Shown here piece by piece: positions 39,221-51,440 of a stretch of DNA of 64,000 nt; position 1 is the stretch's first letter, and each line of letters begins with the position of its first letter. Location: assembly GCA_030737875.1 (NCBI GenBank), contig CM060912.1, forward strand, positions 208,891,231-208,955,230. The letters are read 5' to 3'. A program made the position numbers and the translations under genes. The stretch is from Allium sativum. Lineage: Eukaryota > Streptophyta > Magnoliopsida > Asparagales > Amaryllidaceae. The notes below the pieces were generated by a model. The model worked only from the letters and a program-made list of their open reading frames with translations. It ran no database searches and was not told the origin of the DNA.

Positions 39221-40229
39221 GATAATGACAACTATATATGTAACTCCACCTATCAATATGCATATATTATCATATATTTCTCCCCCTTTGTCATTGACAA
39301 AAAGGAGATACTTATGTAAACAATTCACATGAATATGCACAAACACACAAACAATACGCATACACAATAAGCATAAACAAACAAACAGATGATAGACATT
39401 TTAAGCTCATTCAAACGACTAAATTATAGGATAAAATTTTGATCCCATGAATATTCAGACAACTGAATCTATGATTAATCGACTGAATATATAGTTTTTC
39501 TGAGTTATGCATATGATATTCATGTTTATATATAACTTGTAAGTTTATATTCAAATTCAATATATATATTTCATGTCACAAGCTACAATTTGATCATACG
39601 AAAGCATATTTACACAATAATTTAGAGATGTATTCATATATAAGTCAAAAGAGAAATTGTAAGCTTTATTTACTTATGAGCTTGTGATATATGAAGTATT
39701 TCCATCAGAAACTGCATAAAAATATGTAGAAATGATATAGTATATCAATTGTACATTAATATGAAATATGATGTGTAAAAGAATAATTGCATATCAATAT
39801 AAATATATATAAGATTACAAATTTTTATGATTTATTCTTTCATTTTGAGCTTTGTTTCCAAAAATTTCGGAGATATTGGAACAACCTTATTGTTGTGGTG
39901 TACCTGCAAAAAATATGATAAATACTTTGGTACCCACTTCCTTTGTCAGGGTCCAAGGGTTAAATGGAAGGTAACCATACCCAAGAGGGTGTAATGGAAC
40001 CATTAAAAATAAAATTTTCATTATTAACTACTGAATCAAAATAATCATCAATATATCTTTATCTATTTTTCCAATTTACAGAAACCCAAATACTTAAATA
40101 ATTTATATTGATATTTTCTTTGGTACTTCTAGATTTATTATAAATATCTCTAGTCATAGGATTATTCGAATTTCGATAAAAATTGAATCTTGGATTTATT
40201 CGTGCTTTATTACTAACAGTGATATTTTT
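39221..40229 (-). other. Element D interior, downstream remnant
   Basis: AT-rich, without an intact gene. Near 39930-39950 the minus strand reads a decayed G-P...K-W-V-P-K block with a stop inside, which is the sequence that normally follows gag in SIRE-type copia elements. Protease, integrase and RT are absent. Confidence 0.5.
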
Positions 40230-41100
40230 TCATAAAGCATATCTAATACTATTTCTCTCATTAGTTTTATTATATCCTAAACCACTTTTGTCGTGTAAAG
40301 GTCTAGAACTAGATAAAATCACATTTAAATCATTTTTACCTTTATTGAATTTTGCGAACTTATTTGTACATTTTTCAAATTTGATTCCAAAGTCACGATT
40401 AACACTTTCAAAAGAAATTTTTCTACTTTTTAAATTATCATTTTCCTTATTTAATTCAGAATTCTTCCTTTTCAAGGTACTATTCTCATTTTCAAGATGA
40501 GTGAGATTCTGAAATTAAAGACGAATGTAAATTTTCAAAATTTTATTTTGAGTCACAAATTTCTTTTTGCAAAATATTATTAATAACTTTTAAAAAAAAT
40601 CACATTCTTTAGATAATTCTAAATTCTTTCCAATTATAGCTTCATTCTCTTTTTCAAGAGACAAAATTAAAGAACAAGAATTATTTAAAGAATCTTCTAT
40701 AGATGCATTTTTATTTTGTAAAAGATCAATTTTCTTTAAAAGAACCTTGTTTTTATCTTCTATTCGCTCATTTTCTTTTTGAAAAACAAGCTCTTCTAAA
40801 GTATTTTCGAAACAATTGGCTTGTTTTACTAAAAAAATATTTTCCTCTTTTAATTTGAAATTTTCTTGCTTACAATCTTTCTATTTGGCTAAAATAATTG
40901 CATTAAGTTTACCTAAACTTTTAAAATCTTTTAACAATTTTTCACAGTCTAACAAAAGATCTTTATATAATGAATCTACACATACCGATTGTGATCTGAC
41001 TTTATCCATAAGACATTGTTCTTTTGATTCTGCTCTGTTGCTCTTCTTCTTTCAAATTCCTTGACTAGATTTCTTTATTGCTATATATTCTAGGATGTTG
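40230..41100 (-). pseudogene. Element D partial copia gag (coiled-coil region)
   Basis: The best-preserved part, 40475-40230, reads NKFAKFNKGKNDLNVIL followed by SSSRPLHDKSGLGYN. This is the conserved block of copia gag proteins in which a coiled coil precedes a K-x-G-L-G-Y motif. Upstream, 41100-40480 is lysine-, glutamate- and asparagine-rich coiled-coil sequence broken by stops and frameshifts. The gag N-terminal domain is not recognisable and no zinc knuckle is present. Inactive. Confidence 0.7.
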
Positions 41101-41121
41101 TTACGATCTCTAGAATCCCTT

Positions 41122-41135
41122 CCTCTGATACCAAT
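41122..41135 (-). other. Primer-binding site of element D
   Basis: The minus strand reads ATTGGTATCAGAGG directly after the LTR end; TGGTATCAGAG is complementary to the initiator-methionine tRNA 3' end. Confidence 0.85.
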
Positions 41136-42293
41136 TGAAAGAGGCTATATGATAGTAGGATCACGTAGAATGGAGAATAGGATGTAGTGCATGTATTAGA
41201 GTAGAAAGCAGTAAATCACACAGCCGATTTATACTGGTTCGAACCACTGTCCTACGTCCAGTCCCAGACTCACTTCTGTAATTTCACTAACACAACAACC
41301 CTCACTTCACCAGGAGGAATAGGTTTACAACTACCCGAACAGCCGAACGGGATTTCTTGCCTCAACTGCTGAAGAGGACTTCTACAATACTGAAACCTTG
41401 TTGACTATTTGTGTTCTTGTTAACACGGATATGTCAAGTTGAAGTACACCCTTCCTATAACCTTCCCTTGACGATAGTAGTGTAATTCGTGAAGGAATAT
41501 AGAAGGTTTAAAAGATTAAAATCTTTAGAGTATGAAGATGCAGAGCTTAGAGATCTTTTAGAAAAGAGAGAAAAAATTGTGGTAAGTTTCGGTGATTTGA
41601 TTATTTAATCAAGTCTCTATTTATGATATAAAAAGGATATAACTTATCACGAAGAGATTCGATAAAAAGATATGGATTAGAAAGTTGTGACTCTTCATTT
41701 AAAGTTGCATCTCTTCGTATTCAGATGTCTGAATGAAAATTTCAGATGTATGTTTTGATTTAAAAACAAAATAACAAGAAAATAGGCAATTTCGAAGCAG
41801 ATTCATATGTCTGAATTTTTTAATTCAGATGTCTGAATTAAAATTCGGATGTCTAAATTAAAAAATTCAGATGTCTGTTTTTGAATAAAATTCAAACAAC
41901 AGGGAAATAGGCCATTTTGGAGGTTATTCAGACGTCTGAAATTTTTGACTCAGACGTCTGAATATTATGGGAAATTTATTCTTTGCTTCAGTAGACAGAT
42001 GTCTGAATTAAACAATTCAGACATTTGTTTTCTGTAACAGACCTATGCCTTGTGCATGTCATATGTAAAATCATATATATATATATATATATTAAACGTG
42101 TATGTGTGTGTTTCATCAAGGAAGATTATAACAATTAATACTAATACTAACGGACTCTAAACATATTTAATCTTCAATTATAGTTCTTGAATCTGTTGTT
42201 GAGTATCTTCTTGCAAACCAAAGTTAGCCGATAATAATATATATGTACATGTATAGTTGTCATAATCAAAACGCCATATAGCGAGATCCAACA
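41136..42293 (-). repeat. Element D 5' LTR
   Basis: Matches 38051-39206 along its whole length. The palindrome cluster (TTCAGATGTCTGAA and CAGACGTCTG) is at about 41720-42030. A TATA-like TATCATAAATAGAG is on the minus strand at about 41615-41628, downstream of that cluster. Confidence 0.9.
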
Positions 42294-42375
42294 ACCTATT
42301 TATCCTACGGAGAAAAACTGGTAGCACTTCATAGCTAACACCCACTGTGGTATTGGTAAAATTAATTACCATTTC

Positions 42376-45300
42376 TGTAACGACCCGTATTTTTGTCGGC
42401 CAAATATTTAAATAATCGGAATATTTATGGGATTTAATATTTGATTTGTTAGTACGGCTAAATTTAAATTTAAAATAATCGCTATTAGAATCATTTTAGA
42501 TTTATCGATTTAGTTATGAATATTAGACAACTTTATGTAGATAAAATATTATCTAAAACCCGGATTTTTAATATTTAGTTCTGAATTTTATACCGATTAA
42601 AAATTTAAGCTATTGTTACAATGTATAGGACAATATTAGTTATTAATATTTGAATTTCTTTTTGTTTGACATTTAGGTGAGATTTTTGGGGCAGCCTAAT
42701 AGCATTTTAGTTCAAAGAGTTTTGTCATTTGAGCATTTGTTCCCGTCAGTATGGACATCATCATATGGGGATTAATCTCAGCAATTTTAGATATTAATCG
42801 CAACATGATTGAGTACCAAAATTCTTACAGCATCATTAGCAAATTGCTGGGTGTTTCACGCCTGTTTTCTGTCCTTTGTATATGTTGTTCTTCCACCAAT
42901 ATTCTCTACACCTTTTATTTCCTTTTCAAATTCATTTATTTTCAAATTTGCTATTGTACAACATACACCATTTATACCTTCAGTGCTAAGGAAAACTACA
43001 TACTCAAATAAGATTGTCTAGACGATAAAATCAATAGATAAAACAACACATTTCGAATTTAGGTACAGTTCAGAATAAAATACACATATATATAAGATTG
43101 GTTGTATAAGCACAGCAAAAGAGAAAAAAAAAGAAAAAAAAATGAATCTTGGTAAATTCACTTCTGAAATGCCTCGGCTTTTCTAGCACTGGTGAATCCA
43201 TGTTTGATCAGTCTCGATCTGCGAGACACAAAGAAGGGAACCCATTAAAAAAGGAAAAAAAAATCATAAACAAGACAACATATATGAAAGCAGTAAAATC
43301 TACTAGTGTATCAGAAATACAAATGAACATCAAAGGAAAATAAGAGAAGAGATGTATAAAATTTGTACAGCTATATTCATATAGTATACACAAATGAACA
43401 GCTATAGTGAGAGAGTCAAATATAGGTGTACCCAAACAATACCCAGAACATCATTTAAACATGTAAATCTAGGTAAATATTTAGATTATATGCATTGGAA
43501 ATGAGCATCTAAGGGATAGAGTAGGAGCGGCAAAGAAAATAGGGTATGGGGATGAACAGCTAAATCGAAACAGATGTATAGTCATACATCGGTCCTATAT
43601 GTCACTGGAAAATATATGGATACATTTATACTTGAAGATCTAAGCAAGCCATGAACTGCTAGGAAAAAAACAGATCTGAAATCTAAAATTTATAGTTGTA
43701 TAGCTATAGTATGAACAACCATAAAACAAATCAATGGAAAATATATGCATATCTTCATCTACATACGGGCCGAATAAACAAGACAGTGGACAGCAGTAAA
43801 TTGTACAAGGACAGACATGAACCTCTAAGGGAAAATGTATATTTTATACATCAGATCTTTACCAGAATCGAATATACAAATTTGTGCAGAAATTTCCATG
43901 TGCCATCACTGTTCCATATATTTTAAAATATAAAAGAAAGTCTGTACAAAATCTAAATACAGATCCGAATGTCTGTAATCAAAGTAACAATTCATAGCCA
44001 AGCCTATTTAATTTATAGTTCGGTCAGAATCCATTTTGAAATTCACCATTTTCATACACTGGAAGACTGAATACAAATCTAAGGACAGATCCTAACATAT
44101 ATAACTGAATGAACAATACATAGCAGCTACCTAAAACCTATCCAAGTTAAATCAAAATACTATACCCAAAAAAAAAATCCGAACACAAATCTTAGTACAG
44201 ATTCGAGTATGGACTGAAATAACAATTCGAAACCATTGATTGACAGTAATCTCATCTAAGAAAAACCGCAACTATAAATACAGTGGTGTTCATACATCCC
44301 AATAACCACATAAACACATACGGTCAATCAAAGAAATTCCATTCGAGAGCCAGGGAAAAATCAAATGAAAATAAATACCGTATAGAGTAAAAAGTGGAAG
44401 AAAAAAACTTAGCTTACGGTTCTTAAATTTCTTTGCGTCGAAAACCGTTTGAAGCGTAGGGTCAGTGGAGGTCTAGGGGTTGATTGCGAAGCTGTGGTGG
44501 TGGATCGGAGGGCGGGAGAAGGTTGCGACGCCAGCTATCTCGAAGTGAAGACCGAAAGGGATTTAGGAATCGGGGGATTAGGGATTTGCGGTTAGGGTTT
44601 TTCTTTTGAGGAAATATGTGGCGGCTGATTAATGAGCAAAGAATCGGTGGAGGGTTTTTAAGGTGATAACGGGTCGGGTTTCATTTGGGTTGGGCTGGCT
44701 ATTTAAGGTAAAGACCAAGTTTAATTATAAAGGAAATTCATGTTTAAATATTCAAATTACTTCACTAATTCATATCGTGCTCATACGATACCAGATTCAG
44801 GCGCGGTCAGTTGCGTTGGGACCGTGAAGTCGAGTACGTCGAGATGGAGCAGGCGCAGTCCGGATCTGAAGTAACGGGAATTTTATTCAAATTAAAACGT
44901 CAGTTTAATTTGATCAAACAGACTGTTCATCGACAAATCAAAACCCAGGTGAGTTAAACTCACTCAGCCTTCCCGTTTATATTTTATAAACTGGGTATTT
45001 TTATTTTGCGTGTTCTGATTTGCTAGTGGTTGACCGTTTGATAATTAAATATATTATTTTGGATTCAAATTCTGAAATTTAAACGGTCGTTTAATTCTAG
45101 AAAACACCAATCGTTTTGATCAGACCCGAATAAATTAAATCCCTTGATTGGTCACGTTCATAGACGTGTTTGAAATTGTGTGGATTGTTTGAATTGTCTA
45201 TTGGTTGATTGATGATTGTTATGGAAGTTTTCAGTCAAATCAATAAAAAGAAATGACTGACTATTGTTTGTTGAACCCTGTTTCAACAATTGTTCTGATG

Positions 45301-47893
45301 GGAAGTGTGGTTAGGGAATTGGCATCACCTTGCTTATAAATCAGTTGATTTATGAAGTATGAATTTTATCGACAGTGAATCGATAATATTTGAGTTATAA
45401 ATATGTTTTATAACGGAAATGGAATTTGAAGGTTATTACAGGGAAATGTTATTTTAGAAAGGAAATAAATATTAAATTATTATTTATTTAAAGTTATATT
45501 GAAATGATGAAAACTTGTTTTAAAAGATGAATTCTTATGTCTATATGGATTTTAAATAAAGAACAGGGAATAACCTAGTGACTAGGTATTTGGTTAATCG
45601 TAAAAAAATTAAAAAGAGTTATTTAAATTAATTATATTTAATTTAAAAGAGGGATTAAACCAGAAGGGTTTAAAGAAATGGTTATGGGTTGAATTAACCA
45701 AGTGAGTTTGAAAAGAAGTGATGAACATGTATATATTTGAACTCGGGTTTTTATATAAAGAAATAAAGGGGTTCAAACCAAATACAATAGGTTGAAGGAA
45801 GGTTTTACTTAACGTATGAATTAAGTAAAGGAAGGTGAAGTTGTAAAACGTTTATATTAAATCTAAAATTTTAAAAACAATGTTTATAAATGTAATGTGA
45901 GTTAAACATTGTTTTGAAATACTTAATAATGGGATTAAGTTAAACCAGAAAGAAGATTTCCCAAGGAAGGGTTTTAAATGTGAGCTTGGAAACAAGGTTG
46001 GAAATAGGAATTGAAATATTGATATCGGGTTTTTGAATTACGACTCGTATTTATCTGAAGGTAAGAACGTTGTTGGTCAAGGTCTGAGAGGTAATTAAAA
46101 TACCCCAACTTGAATGACTTCGGGACGACCCAAAGAGGATACCAGTTGGTAATGGCGAGGGTGTGTGATAAGATTTCCAAAGTAGTGGAAATGAGATGAG
46201 ATGATATTTTCCATAGTAACAGAATTAAATGGAAATTGGGCGATTAAATTTAAAAGGCAAGTGATGCTGAGTACCAGACCAGTAAATATATTTTTATGAT
46301 TTCATGGATGTTTACTTGATAGTTAAATAACCAACTATCAAGTTTGACCTTTACGATTATTGGTATGGAAAGACCGGGATCGAATGAATATTCGAAAACC
46401 ATTCCAACCAACAAATACGAATATATAAAGGAGATCAAGCGATGATCGAGATGGAGCATGTGAAGACCATAGATTTTCATAAAGCGGAAGAACCACTTAC
46501 AATCTCTGATTCGACCCGGAGATATACTGGGGTTCTGTCGTGGTTGAAACTGTGGATGGCAAGAACGATCGCTACTGATCCATAGGGTGATTCCTATATT
46601 GGATGCAGTAGGAGAGTACCTTCGGTTCATCCTGTTCCTGGATGACTTGTATGGACGAATGTCTGACAGAGTATTTCCTAAAGGAATTACATGCGTTGAT
46701 TTCTCCAAACGTACCATAGTTGATGGCGGAGAAATGGTTGTTCTCTAGCCAAATAAACTAGAGTATTTTTGTGGACGTCAATCAGTGTGATCTGACGGAT
46801 CTGACGATGTGGCATTCAAAGTGTATGACGACCAGATGTTCAAAGGTAAATTCTGACCTCAAGCCTCATCAACCGGGAGATGACAAAAATCGGGCAGGCA
46901 GCATGGCTATATGGGTCGCTCCCATTAGGGTGTATAATCACCTATCTAGAGAAATTCCTTTTGTTTCTTAATCTATCGATTCTGCCCATTCGGGAACGGT
47001 GGTTTGAGTCCAACCGTTGGTGATATACATTCGATACACTCAAGCGAAATGAGTGGTCGGTCATGTGAGGGCCGGGTTGCAAGATGTTCTTGTTGAACCC
47101 TGTGTATTCGCCTCTAGAGATACACGTGCGGGAGGTGGTCCCATACCTTGTCAAGGTCGGAATCCAATTTCCAATAAGTGCCTACGGTTTTGTTTGTATA
47201 TATATACGTGGAGCGTGAGATGCAAGTGTTCCACTAGATTGATATTTACTTATATTTAGACACTATGATAATATCAGAAAAGATATTGATTTCGAAAACT
47301 GTTTTGGGTTATCGTAAGGTAAAAACTGTCCGTGTTTATGTGTGGATCGGTCTTACGATTATCTTTTTCTTTCGAAAGGATTTTAACTTTAAAATCAAGA
47401 TGTGTGATACCTTAATGCTGTGCGAGTTTTTCTCACTCTGGTCCACCAGACTGACCCGGTGTTTTGTAAATGCTCGGGTTAGACCGAGGTGTACAGGTTC
47501 AGGTTATCAGGTACTGAGAAGTCCAGAGAGTCATCAGGTACTGAGAAGTCCAGAGACAAGCTGAAGATGTTCAGACGAATGATATTCCGCTGTGTGTATG
47601 AGGACAGATTATTATAACTGTCCAGATGTATATTGTACTCTGATCTTGTAAGTATTTTCAAAGCTCTCAATAAAGATTTATTTCTGTATTATATTTTGTT
47701 CCGCTGCGATGTGAGACTCTGTGTTGTGGTGTTTTTTTCTTCTTCTTCTATTCTAATATTTCTTTCTTTCTTCTCTCACCCTCTAAATTCTTTCTAATAA
47801 CGTCCAGTGTTTTCGGTGTTTGTAAGGTCGGCATGAGTTACGGTAAGGGTAATTATGTCGATTTTCTGGGCCGAAAATCCTCTGGTCGTTACA
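42376..47893 (+). mobile_element. Element E: 5.5-kb solo LTR
   Basis: Ends are TGTAACGACCCG and GGTCGTTACA, with a perfect ATTTC duplication (42371-42375, 47894-47898) inside C's LTR. No second copy of either end lies within it, and no primer site or polypurine tract was found, so it is best read as a solo LTR left by LTR-LTR recombination. Orientation is plus: a CAG-GTGAGT motif at 44946-44954 and TTCCGCTGC at 47700-47708 match the order seen in the other LTR families on their own strand. ORFs in it, including the 155-residue one at 46250-46717, show no known family. Confidence 0.75.
43145..44660 (-). other. Possible captured gene pieces within E
   Basis: On the minus strand, 44640-44400 has AAAAACCCTAACCG and CCCTAATCCCCCGATTCC followed by a GC-richer leader and a donor-like ACCGTAAGC. 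This looks like the 5' leader of a plant gene. At 43222-43145 the minus strand has a TCTCGCAG acceptor followed by SRLIKHGFTSARKAEAFQK and a stop, which could be a terminal exon. I do not recognise the protein. The pieces could instead be ordinary LTR sequence. Confidence 0.3.
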
Positions 47894-49067
47894 ATTTCAC
47901 GTTCAAATTTGATTAAAGATTTTACTATCGTCTGGAGTAAAACTGGTGGTACTCCATTCTCGATCATTTCAAGAATTCGATAAATTTAATTATCTCCTTC
48001 GCATTTTAATCTAATTAAAGATCCATTAAAACTCTTGTTTAGTTTTTAATGTCAAAAATCATTACTTAATGACTATTCAAATTTAAGAAATTAATCTTAT
48101 CTTTAACTAGGTTAAAGAACAAATGTTATTTAAAAATATTGTTCATGATAAATCCAAAATCATCTTCAATCAAAATGGAATCTACACGAAAATCACAACA
48201 GTATATAATCGAGTCCCGTGTCCGACTAATAATATAATTGGAATAGCGGCAAAGCCTTTTAAATTCCATATATAGTAACGGTCTTCATTCAGATCAGCTC
48301 ATCTCGATTATTACTAAATCGAATTCCATTCAATTCCAATTTAATATATTAAATTGGAAAATTTTAATATATTAAATTGGAAAATTTTACTGGAAAATTT
48401 CCATTTAAATCTTAATAAAAGATTTATAAATTCCAAATTATATTTTTCACTGTTAATCGGGTTAAAGAACGAATGTCGTTAAAAACACAGTTCACAATAA
48501 ACCCAATTTACATTTCATTTTATTCCAATTACTAAATATAAATGGAAACTCTAATAATCTTAATTAAAATATTTGTTCTTTTCACATAGGGTTTAAGAAC
48601 AGTGTTATTGAAGACACCATTCACGACAAACCCAAAAATCCAATTTATTTAATTATTTAAAAACATTGGATTATTATTCTAGTTAATAACTTGTTCATTT
48701 TTGATAAAAATATATTTTCAACATTACAAAATTGGAAATTTTCATCCAAAATCTTTCCAGATTATTAATTATGATTTTACAAAATTTTTCCATATTTCTA
48801 ATAATTTTATTAAGGCCCGTACAGTAGGTTTCACATAACAGTCGCCGAACTGCATCCATAGCAACCTTTTTCAAATTTGATTGGGACATAATTCCAAATC
48901 CGACCGTTAGATTTCAAACTTCTTATACTCGTTGGAAAGCTCTTTTAGATACTAACCCAAGGTTCCAAATTTAGGAGAATTCGACGGTCGGATCTCCCGT
49001 TACATCAATTTCAAATTAATGGTCAAAATTCGCGAACGGTCGCTGCGCGGCACGTTCTATTCAGGCC

Positions 49068-49115
<48 letters not shown>

Positions 49116-49689
49116 TATATATCGTCGATTTCCAATCAAAACGTATTTTATAAATCGTTTATAAATTCTTTTTAAAACGATACCAACTTGTTTTTCAATT
49201 TTAAATCAAAAATGAATATTTTATATTTTTATAATATTAAAATGATAATATTTTCAAAATATTAGATTTTGAAATCAATTATTTATAAAATGCCCTTTTA
49301 TTATAAAATATTCTTTATTATAAAATAAACATGTTAAGTGTAACATTTCTAATGACAAATCCTATTTTGACAAATAATTCTTTTTATTTAAATAAACATG
49401 TTAAAAATGGTGCTTTTAACTAACAAATACATTTTTACATGTAATCCTTTTTCTTCTAACTAGCATGTAAAATGTCCCTTTAAATGGAAAAACATGCTTA
49501 ACATGAATTTCTTCTACTTAACATATAAAATATACTATTAAAATGGCAAAACATGTTTAACATGAATTTCTATTTATTCTATTTTAACATATAAATTGTC
49601 CTTTTAAAATGGCAAAACATGTTTAACATGAATTTCTATTTATTCTATTTAACACATAAAATGTCCTTTTAAAATGTTATTTTATATTT

Positions 49690-49910
49690 AAATGTTCTTT
49701 ACATTAAATGGATCTTTTACATAAAAATGTTTCTTTTCCTTAAAATGATTCTTTTACATAAAAATGTTTCTTTTCATTAAAATGATTCTTTTACATAAAA
49801 ATGTTTCTTTTCCTTAAATGATTCTTTTACATAAAAATGTTTCTTCTCCTTAAAATGATTCTTTTACATAAAAATATTTCTTTTCATTAAGATGATTCTT
49901 TTACATAAAA
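49690..49910. repeat. 37-bp tandem repeats, second C LTR copy
   Basis: Counterpart of 32040-32335 with fewer units, built of AATGATTCTTTTACATAAAA plus ATGTTTCTTTTCATTAA. The difference in unit number contributes to the LTR length difference. Confidence 0.8.
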
Positions 49911-51249
49911 TGTTCTCAATCGGAATGCGACTCAATTAATTACCATATAATTTCAGTTATATGGATTTCATCCATCGCATGTATACAACAATAATGATAA
50001 ATAATCATTGAACAGTCCATTCACATCCAAAGTGAAATTTACAACTGTGTGAACATTAAAATAAATAAATAACGCTCATCACAGACTGTCAATCCATCGA
50101 TTGACATACAACTAAATATTGGGCCTAGTGCATGTTAGATATCATCCTAATACCCATGCGGGGTTTTCAAACAACAATAGTTTATTTAAATAAATCATTG
50201 ATTAAGAAATTTAACCAATTCTAATTTAGTTTGAATTATTTTCTATTTAACCAATTTTCACTGTTCAAATCATAAATGAATATTTATAATTTAAATTCCA
50301 CTATCACAATAATATTAACATTATTTTTAATGTGTTAAACATTTCAACATCACAAACAACACACAATACAATTAATATAAATCGTCCATGGTCTGTGTAT
50401 GAGAAAGGTGATCTAACAGGTACCGTGTATAATTTATAATGATTAAACTGATAAAAATCTACACTGGTAATTCTGTATATTTTCCAATTATTAAAATAAA
50501 TTAACAACTATGCAAAATTTATAGTGAGGAGTTCTCACCTTTGGTTTCACTCTGTCGTTCTTTAACTATACGGTTTCGATTCTGTTGTGCTTTCAGTCAG
50601 TTCCATCGCAATCTGTTTCATGCGGTATACATATTAAAATTCATATTTTTTAAACAAAGTCTTTTATAATTAGAATCATATTTTTATTTAGGCTATATAT
50701 ATAAAACCATATTTTTATTTCAAACATTATATGTTTTTAAAACCCATATTTTTGTTTACGTTATGTATATATAAAAATCATATTTTTATATTGCTATTTC
50801 TATTTTAAAAACAATGATAATTTTTTTAAAAAACAATGCTGATTATAAATTCAAAAACAGTGCTAATTTTAATTATAAATCATATTTTTATACTATAGCT
50901 ATTTTATATTAAAAATCATGTTTTTATTTTAAAGCCATACGTATATAAAAACCATATTTTAAACTAATGTTATATATATTTTAAAATCAATACTATTATA
51001 AAATTTAAAAACAATGCAACTTTTATTTTAAAAACGGTGCAACTTTTATTTTAAAAACAATGCAACTTTTATTTTAAAAACAGCGTTATTCATATGTAAA
51101 AAAAATCCTATTTTTAAAACAACGATATATAATTTAAAAATCACATTTTTAATTCAGAGTTATATATATAAAAATCACCTTTTTATTTAAGCTATTTCTT
51201 TATAAAAATTTACCTTTTATAACTATGTTATTATATTTTTAAAACAATG

Positions 51250-51440
51250 TATTTTTATTTTCAAAAACAATGTATATTTTATTTACAAAAACAATGTTGT
51301 TCTTTTATTTACAAAAAAACAATGTTATTCTTTTATTTATAAAAACAATGTTATTTTTATTCACAAAACAGTGGTATTTTTATTTACAAAACAATGGTGT
51401 TTTTATTTACAAAACAATGGTTTTTTTATTTACAAAAAAA
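51250..51440. repeat. 23-bp tandem repeats, second C LTR copy
   Basis: Counterpart of 33595-33790, with the same TATTTACAAAACAATGG core. Low-complexity ORFs across it are repeat translations. Confidence 0.8.

Larger units (their letters stand above)
38051..42293 (-). mobile_element. Element D: copia derivative lacking pol
   Basis: LTRs at 38051-39206 and 41136-42293 (about 1.16 kb each) start TGAAAGAGGCTATATG and end CGAGATCCAACA on the plus strand. The duplication ACCTA is perfect (38046-38050, 42294-42298). Polypurine and primer sites fix the minus orientation. The 1.9-kb interior has only part of gag, so the element is non-autonomous. The gag remnant resembles SIRE-type copia. LTR differences of several percent make it older than B. 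Confidence 0.9.

Noticed and set aside
43208..43435. Hydrophobic 75-residue minus ORF in E
   Set aside because: AT-rich sequence without family motifs; too short to support.
46250..46717. 155-residue minus ORF in E
   Set aside because: No recognisable domain, antisense to the presumed LTR transcript; likely chance.
42376..47893. DNA transposon with 10-bp TIRs for element E
   Set aside because: TG...CA ends, 5-bp duplication and shared chromovirus LTR motifs fit a solo LTR better, though not proven.
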